This document shows, piece after piece, positions 1-13,484 of a stretch of DNA of 13,484 nt; the stretch's first letter is position 1; the number at the start of each line of letters is the position of its first letter. The notes beneath the pieces are model-generated. The model made no database searches and was not told the origin of the DNA. It saw only the letters and a list, made by a program, of their open reading frames with translations. The stretch covers positions 1-13,484 of the forward strand of contig NZ_CAKZMJ010000040.1 in NCBI RefSeq assembly GCF_937128415.1, written 5' to 3'. The stretch comes from an uncultured Caldilinea sp. GTDB lineage: Bacteria; Chloroflexota; Anaerolineae; Caldilineales; Caldilineaceae. The position numbers and the translations under genes are program-made.

Positions 1-25
1 ATTCAAATGCTGAAATCCCAAATTT

Positions 26-44
26 TAGTTAGCATTTCTAACTA
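26..44. promoter_or_regulatory. Palindrome overlapping a leftward promoter (candidate operator)
   Basis: Perfect inverted repeat with 7-bp arms TAGTTAG and CTAACTA around a 5-nt centre (CATTT). It overlaps the -10 box and the expected start site of the minus-strand promoter at 41-69, which is where a repressor would bind. The GTTAG/CTAAC arms loosely resemble DtxR/MntR-type boxes, but the spacing differs, so the regulator is not identified. It could also form a small hairpin in the 5' end of the leftward transcript. Confidence 0.5.
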
Positions 45-69
45 TACTTGGGGCGCCTGACTTTGTCAA
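41..69 (-). promoter_or_regulatory. Near-consensus sigma-70 promoter reading leftward out of the window
   Basis: On the minus strand a perfect TTGACA (64-69) is followed by a 17-nt spacer and TATAGT (41-46), five of six matches to TATAAT. The -35 box begins 7 bp beyond the stop codon of the acetyltransferase gene, so this promoter serves a separate minus-strand gene to the left of position 1. In a GC-rich window a hexamer pair of this quality at ideal spacing is unlikely to be chance. Confidence 0.65.
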
Positions 70-75
70 AAATTT

Positions 76-849
76 TTATGGCTTCACCCGATAATGGTAG
101 CGGTAGGCGGTGCGGAACCCGGCGGAGGCGTAGAGGCGTTGTGCGGGCAGGTTTTCTTCCGTCACCTGCAAATAGGCGGAGTGCGCGTTGTAAAGCTGCG
201 CCCACACGGCCAGCGTGCGCAAGATGGCGCGTGCGGCCCCGCGACGACGAAATTCGGGCAGCGTCGCCATGCTGAAGACGCCCAGCCAGCCTTCCTCGAT
301 CACGCCAAGGCCGACAGCCGCCGGCGTTGCGTCGGCGTAGAGGGTCACGAAGCCATGAAGGGGCGCAATGCGCTCCAGGATCGAGCGGCGCACTGCGGCC
401 GCCCGATCGTCGATCCGCTCGGCGGCGCAGTACAGGTCGAACCAAGCGGGGTCGAACTCCTCGCTGACTTCGACCTCAAAGGCAGGATAGTGACGCAGCG
501 AGGGCAGGCGCTCCAGCAAGGTGCGCAGCGGCGCAACCTGGACGGTGGTGGGCGCCTCCACTGCATAGCCGCGCGCGGCGAGCACTTCATCCAGCTCGGC
601 GGGCTGCATCGCGTCACTGATTTGATAGCGCGCAGGCAGGTTGCGCTCTGCATAGAAACGCTCGACGTGCGCCAGCTTGGTTTCCAGCGCCAATGCGCCG
701 TCCTCGCCGTTGGGCCAGACCGAATTGGCGCGCCGCGTGACGCCCTGTGCGCTGCGCAGCTGCCAGCCGCCGCAGCTTTCCACCTCGGCGGCAGGCCAGG
801 CGTGGGCGGCGAGCGTTTCCAGCATGAGAATGGCTTGGGGATCGATCAT
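76..849 (-). CDS. GNAT-family N-acetyltransferase
   Basis: A 257-residue protein of the Gcn5-related acetyltransferase superfamily, which moves an acetyl group from acetyl-CoA to an amine. The C-terminal half holds the acetyl-CoA pyrophosphate-binding motif (RRRGAA, about residues 201-206, at the start of helix alpha3) after the strand LGVFSMATLP. The usual GNAT ending VTEENLPAQRLYASAGF follows. The N-terminal half starts with a segment (GGWQLRSAQGVTRRANSVWP, about 28-47) common in two-part GNAT proteins. The ATG at 849 is preferred because AAAGGA lies 10 nt upstream; a TTG start at 873 would place that ribosome site inside the gene. The substrate cannot be told from sequence. It is divergent from the flavoprotein gene at 993. 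Confidence 0.85.
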   Translation of the reverse strand: MIDPQAILMLETLAAHAWPAAEVESCGGWQLRSAQGVTRRANSVWPNGEDGALALETKLAHVERFYAERNLPARYQISDAMQPAELDEVLAARGYAVEAPTTVQVAPLRTLLERLPSLRHYPAFEVEVSEEFDPAWFDLYCAAERIDDRAAAVRRSILERIAPLHGFVTLYADATPAAVGLGVIEEGWLGVFSMATLPEFRRRGAARAILRTLAVWAQLYNAHSAYLQVTEENLPAQRLYASAGFRTAYRYHYRVKP

Positions 850-894
850 CGTTGTGCAATCCTTTAATTTCAACGAGAAGCTTCATTGGAAACG

Positions 895-923
895 AGTATA
901 ACAAAACGCCGGCGATTCCGGCG
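895..923 (-). promoter_or_regulatory. Candidate extended -10 promoter of the GNAT gene plus GC hairpin
   Basis: On the minus strand TGTTATACT is an extended -10 element (TGN followed by TATACT, 895-900), with no convincing -35. Immediately upstream lies a perfect hairpin or palindrome with arms CGCCGG and CCGGCG (907-923, 5-nt loop), placed where a regulator could act. This promoter would give a leader of about 40 nt before the ATG at 849. The rest of the 143-bp divergent region has no clear plus-strand promoter; it holds a direct repeat ATCTAAC at 947-953 and 963-969. Confidence 0.4.
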
Positions 924-992
924 AGTGAAATCCCGAGGTTGTAACGATCTAACGCGGGCCGCATCTAACCTTTTCGGGAGGCAATACAAACT

Positions 993-1991
<999 letters not shown>

Positions 1992-2016
1992 AAGCCGCAG
2001 ATTAAGATTGGATGCA

Positions 2017-2088
2017 TCTTTGGGGCGTGGCGTGGTGCAAGCTGCATGAAACGCAAGCGATGCCTCCACGCTACGCCATCCATAAAGA
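2017..2088. repeat. Long imperfect inverted repeat between the flavoprotein and OsmC genes
   Basis: Arms GGCGTGGCGTGG (2024-2035) and CCACGCTACGCC (2066-2077) pair with a single G/T mismatch across a 30-nt centre. Flanking TCTTT (2017-2021) and AAAGA (2084-2088) extend the symmetry with a small offset. The unit occupies most of the 148-bp gap. There is no T-run after it, so a simple intrinsic terminator is doubtful. It may be a REP-like dispersed palindrome, or a stem in the message between the two genes. Confidence 0.5.
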
Positions 2089-2139
2089 CGCTCATCCAGG
2101 CGATTCGTTCATCAGATCCAAAAAAGAAAGGTGAAGAGC

Positions 2140-2559
<420 letters not shown>

Positions 2560-2601
2560 CCGCTCTTCGCAGGCCCAACGAGTCGGCGACGAGAGAAAAT
2601 C

Positions 2602-2638
2602 CCATCATCCGGAAAGCCTGAAGCTTTCTGGATGATGG
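2602..2638. terminator. Hairpin terminator between convergent genes
   Basis: Arms CCATCATCCGGAAAG and CTTTCTGGATGATGG form a 15-bp stem with one mismatch and a 7-nt loop. It sits 43 bp after the OsmC stop and 28 bp after the stop of the oxidoreductase on the other strand. On the minus strand the stem is followed by GATTTTCTC, a modest T-tract, so it is best as terminator for the minus-strand gene. On the plus strand no T-run follows, although the stem may still act. Confidence 0.75.
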
Positions 2639-2665
2639 AGGTGAAGAGTTTATCCGCTCGCCAGG

Positions 2666-3661
<996 letters not shown>

Positions 3662-3679
3662 GAAAGGGCTCCTGATCTC

Positions 3680-3733
3680 ATGATACGGTATGGATGAATC
3701 CATCCACGCTGTGCGCGGTGGATGCGCTACACT
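3680..3733. promoter_or_regulatory. Divergent promoter region with two palindromes
   Basis: The minus strand has a -10-like TATCAT (3680-3685), 18 bp before the oxidoreductase ATG. The plus strand has TACACT (3728-3733), 14 bp before the acyltransferase ATG. Between them lie ATGGAT-GA-ATCCAT (3690-3703) and ATCCAC-N10-GTGGAT (3702-3723), overlapping by two bases. The first palindrome falls in the -35/-10 spacer of the leftward promoter, and the second covers the -35 region of the rightward one, as operators would. Neither promoter has a good -35 box. The regulator is not identified. Confidence 0.45.
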
Positions 3734-3747
3734 ATTGACCACGAACT

Positions 3748-4626
3748 ATGCAGAGCGCCGACGTTGCTGCGCTGACGCGCATCACCATTCAAGACATGTT
3801 GGCGGCCTTTGGGTTGAACCGGCTGCGCCATGGGCGACGCCTGCTTTCAGCCCTCTGTCACAGGCCGGCGCAGCGTTTTGCGCGCACGGTCGCCGAGTTC
3901 GACCGTCGCGTCGCCGCGATGGGGCTGCAGGCCGCCGCAGCATGGGCGCTCGAGCGTTTTGCGACGACTGTGCAGGCCGACGGCATCGATTGCGTCCCCC
4001 AGGATTCACCGTTGCTCTTCGCTTCCAACCATCCCGGCATCGCCGACACGCTGGCGCTTTTTGCCACGATTCCCCGGCCTGACCTGATGACCGTTGCAGC
4101 GGAGCGTCCTTTTCTTCAAGCCCTTCCTCACATGGCGAGGCAACTCATCTTTGTAAAGGAAGACGGCGCTTCGCAGCTGAGCGTCGTGCGCGCCGTCGGG
4201 ATGCATCTGCGGCGCAACGGCGCTGCCCTCACCTTCCCCGCCGGCTGCATCGAGCCGGACCCCGCCCATCTCTCCGGCGCCGTCGAATCGCTGGCGCGCT
4301 GGTCGCCGAGCGTCGACCTTTTCGCAAGGCTGGCGTCCGATCTCACCGTCGTCCCCACGCTGGTGAGCAACGTCTTCAATCCTCGCGCCCTGCACAACCC
4401 GCTCACTCGCCTGTACAAAAAGCCGGCCGACCGCGAGCGCTTTGCGGCCATGTTGCAGGCGATGGCGCCGCATCGCTTTCCGGCGACCGTCCACGTTGTT
4501 TTCGGCGAGCCTTTGCGAGCTTCCGCTTGCCGGGAAAAGCGCCAGCTTGCGCTTCATAACGAGCTGCGGAAAAGAATGGAAATTTTATTGGAACGACAGA
4601 GAAAATTGCGCAACGGCCAGACCTGA
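3748..4626 (+). CDS. PlsC-like lysophospholipid/glycerol acyltransferase
   Basis: A 292-residue protein with the glycerolipid acyltransferase fold. The catalytic H-X4-D box is present as SNHPGIAD (H95, D100), preceded by the strand PLLFAS. The glycerol-3-phosphate-binding motif appears as FPAG (163-166) instead of the common FPEG, and VPTLVSN follows at about 206-212 as the fourth block. There is no long hydrophobic segment, so membrane contact would be peripheral. Family members transfer acyl groups from acyl-CoA or acyl-ACP to lysophosphatidate or related lipids; the acceptor here is unknown. No Shine-Dalgarno sequence precedes the ATG, and a -10-like TACACT is only 14 bp upstream, so translation may be from a very short leader. 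The 3' end faces the glycoside hydrolase gene with 52 bp between, where no clear terminator is seen. Confidence 0.82.
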   Translation: MQSADVAALTRITIQDMLAAFGLNRLRHGRRLLSALCHRPAQRFARTVAEFDRRVAAMGLQAAAAWALERFATTVQADGIDCVPQDSPLLFASNHPGIADTLALFATIPRPDLMTVAAERPFLQALPHMARQLIFVKEDGASQLSVVRAVGMHLRRNGAALTFPAGCIEPDPAHLSGAVESLARWSPSVDLFARLASDLTVVPTLVSNVFNPRALHNPLTRLYKKPADRERFAAMLQAMAPHRFPATVHVVFGEPLRASACREKRQLALHNELRKRMEILLERQRKLRNGQT

Positions 4627-4678
4627 ACTTCCCCAGTGACGCTGCGAAGCCGCCCGGAAAGGCCCGCCGATGGCGCGT

Positions 4679-6763
<2,085 letters not shown>

Positions 6764-6784
6764 AGCTCCCCCTTTTTACGTTCC

Positions 6785-6790
6785 ATTATG
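6785..6790 (-). promoter_or_regulatory. Candidate -10 box of the GH13 gene
   Basis: CATAAT on the minus strand matches five of six -10 positions and lies 21 bp before the ATG, leaving room for a short leader with the strong ribosome site. It sits in a small palindrome TCCAT-A-ATGGA. No good -35 box lies 16-18 bp upstream, so this is tentative. Confidence 0.3.
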
Positions 6791-6840
6791 GATCGTGAGA
6801 GGGGGTTTTGCATAATCGGTTCTAAAAATAGCTTTCACGT

Positions 6841-6873
6841 AAAAAGGCGCAAAGCAAGAAAGCCTTTGCGCCT
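6841..6873 (-). terminator. Intrinsic terminator of the cobalamin-uptake operon
   Basis: On the minus strand the perfect 10-bp stem AGGCGCAAAG / CTTTGCGCCT with a 9-nt loop is followed directly by TTTT. It starts 61 bp after the adenosyltransferase stop and ends 77 bp before the GH13 start. This is the textbook arrangement and separates the two transcription units. The stem lies within a copy of a dispersed repeat (see 6841-6889). Confidence 0.82.
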
Positions 6874-6889
6874 CCGGGACATTTTCATC
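6841..6889 (-). repeat. Dispersed GCGCAAAG-type repeat, copy 1
   Basis: Read on the minus strand from 6889, this begins GATGAAAAT and runs into GGCGCAAAG and the terminator stem. The plus strand from 11849 begins with the same GATGAAAAT and reaches GGCGCAAAG, with about 21 of 27 positions alike allowing a one-base gap. The two copies are in opposite orientation, so this is a dispersed intergenic element. Confidence 0.6.
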
Positions 6890-6934
6890 GTCGGCGGAGC
6901 TTGCGGCGCCGTCAGGGTGTGTCGTCTGTTCGGG

Positions 6935-9114
<2,180 letters not shown>

Positions 9115-9125
9115 TGCGTTTCCCT

Positions 9126-10177
9126 TTACGAAAGAGCCGGCGCCAGCAGTCCCAGCGTCGCCAGCCCGATGCGCCAGTCGAAAGCAGGCCAGCTGAGCGC
9201 CGGATAGGGGTAATAGAAAAGCGTCTCCCGCGCAAAGAGCGGCAGCAGATAGGCGAGCGCCGCCGCTCCTGCAGCGACCGCCACCAGCCAGTCGCGCGCT
9301 CGCCATTGCTCTGGGCGATAGACGGTGTGCGGATGGCGACGACCGGCGCGCCAGAGGCCTGTCAGCAGCAGGAGCGCGCCGAACGCCAGCAACGCAGCCC
9401 CCGCCTCCTGCTGTCGCCAGACGATTTGCAACAACCAGCCCGCAACGAGGCCGACAAAGCCGGTCAACGTCAGCATTTGCGGCCAGCGGTCGCGCGTCTC
9501 GACGCCGCCGGCGAAACCGCGCGCCGTCATCGCCTCGGCGAGCTGCAGCGCGCGCTCCATGCCGCCTTCCAGCAGCGGAATCAGCAACGGCAGCCAGCTG
9601 CGCACCCCGCGCAGCCGATGGCCGCGCACCGCCTGCGCCTCGCGAATCTGCTCAATCTGCTGCAAGGTGGTCGGGATGAACGAAACTGCGATCGATGTCA
9701 CCACCGCGACCGGATAGAACGCACGCGGGATGAGGCGCAGCAGCGAACGCACCGATGTCGCACGATTCAGCACGCTGAAGCCGAGGAAAAGGCTCACCAA
9801 CGCTGCGCCGTTGAGCGCGCCATACGCCAACGCCTCCAGCGTCCACGCGCCGCCCAGCAGCGGAATCCACGGCGGCAGCGTAAAGAGCACGGTGGCGCCG
9901 ACGTGCACCATCGCCATGTTGAACAGCGCAGCCGTCGTGATGACCAATAGGCTGAAGCGCACAGGCGAAAGCAACGTTGCGTGGGGAGACTCGGATGGAG
10001 CCGCGCAGCGCCGGCGCACAAACGCAACGCTGGCGATCACCAACCCCAGATACCAGGGATTGCGCGTCAGCGTGGCGATGACTACGATCGCAGCGACCCA
10101 GGCCATCCATGCCATGGAATGGATGCTGCGCCGGAGATGCGAGGCTGCGCGCCATGCGTTTGGCGTCAACGCGCCCT

Positions 10178-10193
<16 letters not shown>
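9126..10193 (-). CDS. ECF transporter transmembrane component EcfT (CbiQ/CbrV-like)
   Basis: A 355-residue integral membrane protein with several hydrophobic helices (for example about 28-60, 80-105, 120-143 and 160-177). It then has two cytoplasmic coupling segments with the family Arg-Gly motifs: IREAQAVRGHRLRG (183-196) and LAEAMTARGF (218-227), which contact the two ATPase domains in ECF transporters. The C-terminal third adds more membrane helices than a minimal EcfT of about 265 residues. The ATG at 10193 has GGAGG 5 nt upstream and overlaps the S component by 16 bp; the frame runs open to 10415, but those extra residues are Arg/Gly-rich shadow sequence. It forms the scaffold between the S component and the fused ATPase. 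Confidence 0.9.
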
Positions 10194-11064
<871 letters not shown>

Positions 11065-11068
<4 letters not shown>

Positions 11069-11844
11069 GGGCGCCTCCGCGCGCTGCGACGCAGCCACAC
11101 AATCAAGAGCGCCGCAACCGGCAACGCCGCCAGCGCGCCGAGCAGCGCACCCACCGCCGCCACAGGCGAGGGCGCCGCAGAAACGGTCTCCTCATTTTTT
11201 GCTGTGGCGTCCTCATGCGTCTGACCGTCATCTCGTTGTTCGCCGGCCTCGCCGCTGCTTTGCTCCCCTGCCCCCCTGTCCCCTGCGCCCTCGTCTGAAG
11301 TCTTCGGCTCTGAGATGGGCGTCGTTTGCTGCGTCGCCATCGAGGAGGCGCAAATTTGCTCAAAGGTCATCGGCGGCGGGGGCTCGGCCGTTTCCCCGGC
11401 GCTCGCTCCCCAGCGCCACCCCTCGACGTCGCCGTGACGCACGGTTGTGTTGCCCGCGCCGAGATTGCTGTACACCCATTCGCCCCCTTTCAGCCGCCAA
11501 TAAGACCAGTAGAAGCAGGGGCTGCTTTCACATTGACAGAAGCACGATTCTTGTGGAAAGTTGCATCCTTCGCCGTCGATGCGGCAGACGGCGACGCCCA
11601 TCGCTCCGGCCTCCATCGCCAGGTCGAGGCCGCTGCGCATCAGCAGCTCTGCACCGCTGAGCGAGGATTCATCGAAGGCCACGCAGCGCGCTGCGATGCT
11701 GCCGTCGCCGTGCGCGATCACCAGGCCGGCGCGATTTCCCTCCTGGGCCATCGCAGGGGCGGACGCCAGCAGCGCAAGAATCATCGCTGCGCAATAGGCC
11801 AGACGGCGCAAGAGGGAGACATGCGCCGCGCCTGACGGCGTCAC
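11065..11844 (-). CDS. Membrane-anchored transcobalamin-like beta-domain (DUF4430-type) protein
   Basis: From this start the product has 259 residues: signal peptide (about 11-33, ending APAMA before QEG), beta domain (about 40-147), a long Gly/Ser/Glu-rich linker (about 180-222), one membrane helix (about 226-250) and a basic tail RRSARRR. This is a type-I surface protein. The domain matches the next gene upstream: LSGAELL..SGLD, AVCRIDGEGC, CFC, FYWSYW and DVEGWRWGA. It has cysteines at 87, 94, 101, 103, 105 and 110, probably for disulfides or metal. The start is uncertain: the frame is open to an ATG at 11934, but residues encoded there (TQRRKDAKAPRK) come from a dispersed repeat and give an overlong signal. 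GTG 11844 or TTG 11811 is more likely; none has a clear ribosome site. The stop overlaps the S-component start. Confidence 0.78.
11264..11285. repeat. Short C-rich heptamer-like repeat in the linker of the anchored beta-domain gene
   Basis: TCCCCTG, CCCCCCTG and TCCCCTG lie in a row. They encode part of the low-complexity linker (GAGDRGAGEQ) between the beta domain and the membrane helix. This resembles heptanucleotide tandem repeats seen in other bacteria, and variation here would change linker length or frame. Confidence 0.45.
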
Positions 11845-11848
11845 AAAC

Positions 11849-11921
11849 GATGAAAATTTCGCCGAAGGCGCAAAGCTTTTTGTTTTTCTTGGCGCCTTCG
11901 CATCTTTGCGCCTTTGCGTTG
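11849..11921 (+). repeat. Dispersed GCGCAAAG-type palindromic repeat, copy 2
   Basis: Two competing perfect stems occur: AAGGCGCAAAG (11865-11875) with CTTTGCGCCTT (11904-11914), and CGAAGGCGC (11863-11871) with GCGCCTTCG (11892-11900). The left part is similar to copy 1 at 6841-6889 in opposite orientation. It fills most of the gap between the secreted alpha-barrel gene and the anchored beta-domain gene, and read on the minus strand it translates as TQRRKDAK, a peptide seen in many over-extended annotations. Confidence 0.7.
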
Positions 11922-12003
11922 AATCCATCTTCATATCGGCCGGTGTAGAATGAGCATGGTGGGCGTCCGCCGCATCGCTGCAAAGTGCAACCTGTGTCCG
12001 GCG

Positions 12004-13422
12004 TTACTCCTGCTGTTCGAGCAGCAGTCGCAGCCTCCGGTCGGCGCAGAACTCCAGATCGCGCACCGCAATGGGATGGCTATGCCCCAAGAGTGCAGGC
12101 ACGGCCTGCGCCGTCGCCAACAGGTTGGCGCCGGTTTCTGGCTGCCACTCGAAAGCGCCCTCAGACAGCTGCAGGCTGAGCAAGAAATCGAAAGGCGTGG
12201 CGCCGTTCTTCGTCCAATCCTCGCCGGCCGGGTCGCCGCCGGCGGCGAGGATCGCCTGGATCACGTAGGCGGTCGAGTTGGCGTCGGCACCGTATTCGGG
12301 CGTCTTCGGGTCGTAGACGAAGCCGCCGTTCTCCTGCTGTGCGCTGGCGAGGAAAGCCAGCGCCTGTGCAATCGCCGGAGAATCGGCAGGCTCTCCGGCG
12401 GCGATCAACGCCTGAACCGCCAGCGCCGTGGTGTTGGTGTCGGTTCCGAAGCCGGCCTGCCACTCCCAGCCGCCATTCTCCTGTTGTTGCTCTTTTAAGG
12501 AGTCCACGGCGTCGGCGGGGATCGTCTCGCTGACAGCCGTTGCGCCGAGGATCGCCCAGGCGTTCGGGCCGCTGTCCGCTGCGTAGGCGCCGAGGGTTTC
12601 GCTGTAATGGAAGGAAGGTTTCACCGTGCGCGCAGGGCGGCAGGCGTCGGCTGCGGCGAAGGCGACGGCCAGCTTGCCGGCGGGCGCTGCGCCGCTGAGG
12701 CTGTAGCTGCGCGCCCGCGGCAGGAGATAGGCGTCAAGCGAGCGCCCATCGCCCTCCGCTCGCCAGTCTTCTGGGCGCTCATGGTTGGCGCCCAACGCCA
12801 TTAAAACCTCTACGGCGCTGCTGAAGCTCTCGCCGAAGCCGCCGGTCTCGGGGTCTTGCTGAGTGCGCAGCCACGCCAGCGCGCGCGCTGCGGCCAGCGC
12901 CCGGTCGGGTGGCGTCTGCGCGCTGCCAAAAGCGCCCCAACGCCACCCCTCGATGGCGCCGGTCTGGGAGATCACCGAGGAGGCGGCGCCCACAGGATAG
13001 CTCTGCCAGTTCTCTCCATCCCAGAAGTTGTAGCTCCAGAACAGGTCCGGATTGCAGAAGCAATCATCCGCCGGACACCCGACCCCTTCGATGGCGCACA
13101 CGGCCGGGCCGAAGGAGGTCTCGGCGACGGTGACATCCAGCCCGGAGGCTTGCAGAGCCTCCAGCCCGGAGATGGGCGCGTCGAATTCGACTTCACGGAC
13201 GACGCTGCGGCGATCATCGAACTGGACGACGATTGCGGCGGTGTTGAGCGTCTCTGTCTGCGCCGCCCTTGCGTCAATCTCCTCGCTTGCAAAAATCACT
13301 GTGCGATCGGCCGCATGGGTGACGGCGAAAACCGCGGCTGCAGGAGAGAGCAGCCACAGCGTCGCGCCGACCAATACGACGGGCAGAAGCGTTGCGATTG
13401 ACAATACTGTTTGCCGTTTCAT
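12004..13422 (-). CDS. Secreted two-domain protein: transcobalamin-like beta domain plus alpha/alpha-barrel (predicted corrinoid-binding)
   Basis: The product has 472 residues. A signal peptide or uncleaved signal anchor (about 5-37, AVTHA before ADR) directs export. The beta domain (about 60-163) shows ISGLEALQASGLD, AVCAIEGVGC, CFC (C109, C116, C121, C123), LFWSYNFWDGENW and AIEGWRWGA, the pattern of the DUF4430/transcobalamin C-terminal-like fold. Residues 172-450 are helical repeats with prenyltransferase/squalene-cyclase-type motifs: QQDPETGGF (188-196), QQENGGWEW (313-321), QQENGGFVY (362-370) and LSEGAFEW (419-426). Vertebrate transcobalamin and intrinsic factor use the same two folds, barrel first. 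The ATG at 13422 has AGGAG just upstream; GTG 13434 would precede the ribosome site. There is no C-terminal anchor. As first gene of the operon it probably captures corrinoid for the ECF transporter. Ligand binding is inferred; prenyltransferase activity is unlikely in an exported protein. Confidence 0.85.
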   Translation of the reverse strand: MKRQTVLSIATLLPVVLVGATLWLLSPAAAVFAVTHAADRTVIFASEEIDARAAQTETLNTAAIVVQFDDRRSVVREVEFDAPISGLEALQASGLDVTVAETSFGPAVCAIEGVGCPADDCFCNPDLFWSYNFWDGENWQSYPVGAASSVISQTGAIEGWRWGAFGSAQTPPDRALAAARALAWLRTQQDPETGGFGESFSSAVEVLMALGANHERPEDWRAEGDGRSLDAYLLPRARSYSLSGAAPAGKLAVAFAAADACRPARTVKPSFHYSETLGAYAADSGPNAWAILGATAVSETIPADAVDSLKEQQQENGGWEWQAGFGTDTNTTALAVQALIAAGEPADSPAIAQALAFLASAQQENGGFVYDPKTPEYGADANSTAYVIQAILAAGGDPAGEDWTKNGATPFDFLLSLQLSEGAFEWQPETGANLLATAQAVPALLGHSHPIAVRDLEFCADRRLRLLLEQQE

Positions 13423-13484
13423 CCTTCTCCTCACGCTTTCTTTTGCCGTTGTTCCACATACGAATCAGCGCCGCCCTTCCCAAC
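13423..13484 (-). other. Visible part of the operon leader
   Basis: Only 62 bp upstream of the first operon gene are in the window. They contain the ribosome site GTGAGGAGAAGG but no recognisable promoter, B12-box or other riboswitch core. Regulation must be read from the sequence beyond the right edge. Confidence 0.5.

Noticed and set aside
94..867. Plus-strand open frame of 257 codons opposite the GNAT gene
   Set aside because: It mirrors the codon bias of the GNAT gene, which has clear acetyl-CoA-binding motifs on the other strand.
12004..13422. Prenyltransferase or squalene cyclase enzyme
   Set aside because: The repeats match that fold, but the protein is exported, has a beta domain, and no catalytic DxDD or zinc-site pattern was seen. 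A binding role in the operon fits better.
13423..13484. Cobalamin riboswitch before the operon
   Set aside because: A GGGAA-like string is visible near the edge, but no B12 box or conserved core fits in 62 bp. It cannot be claimed from this window.

Overview
The window is a stretch of GC-rich bacterial chromosome that is almost fully coding. It holds eleven supported protein genes and no RNA gene, insertion sequence or CRISPR array. The combination of a fused two-domain ECF ATPase, ECF genes next to transcobalamin-like secreted proteins, and dispersed repeats that read as 'QRRKDAK' in protein suggests Chloroflexota (Anaerolineae/Caldilineae-like). This is an inference from gene content and style; no marker gene is present.

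Left part (1-4678): a GNAT acetyltransferase (minus) diverges from a thioredoxin-reductase-like flavoprotein (plus), which is followed by an OsmC/Ohr-type thiol peroxidase-like protein. Together these look like a small redox/thiol group. A convergent hairpin separates OsmC from a YhdH/AcuI-type quinone oxidoreductase (minus). That gene diverges from a PlsC-like acyltransferase (plus) across an 86-bp promoter region carrying two short palindromes. At the extreme left edge, a near-consensus sigma-70 promoter overlapping a palindrome points left, towards a gene outside the window.

Middle (4679-6763): one large minus-strand glycoside hydrolase family 13 protein with an intact catalytic triad.

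Right part (6935-13422): a tight minus-strand operon of six genes. In transcription order they are: (1) a secreted protein with an N-terminal transcobalamin-C-terminal-like (DUF4430-type) beta domain and a C-terminal alpha/alpha-barrel of prenyltransferase/squalene-cyclase-type repeats; (2) a type-I membrane protein with a second copy of the beta domain; (3) an ECF S component; (4) an EcfT transmembrane protein; (5) a fused EcfA-EcfA ATPase; (6) a PduO-type cob(I)alamin adenosyltransferase. The last five genes overlap or lie within 11 bp of each other, and the operon ends in a hairpin with a T-tract.

The inferred joint function is capture of cobalamin outside the cell by proteins built from the same two folds as vertebrate transcobalamin and intrinsic factor, uptake through a dedicated ECF transporter, and conversion to adenosylcobalamin. 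The two vertebrate-like domains occur here in the reverse order. This locus is the main point of interest. The family assignments and operon structure are read from sequence; cobalamin as the ligand is inferred from the fold and from the adenosyltransferase. A cobalamin riboswitch, if present, would lie beyond the right edge, since only 62 bp of leader is visible.
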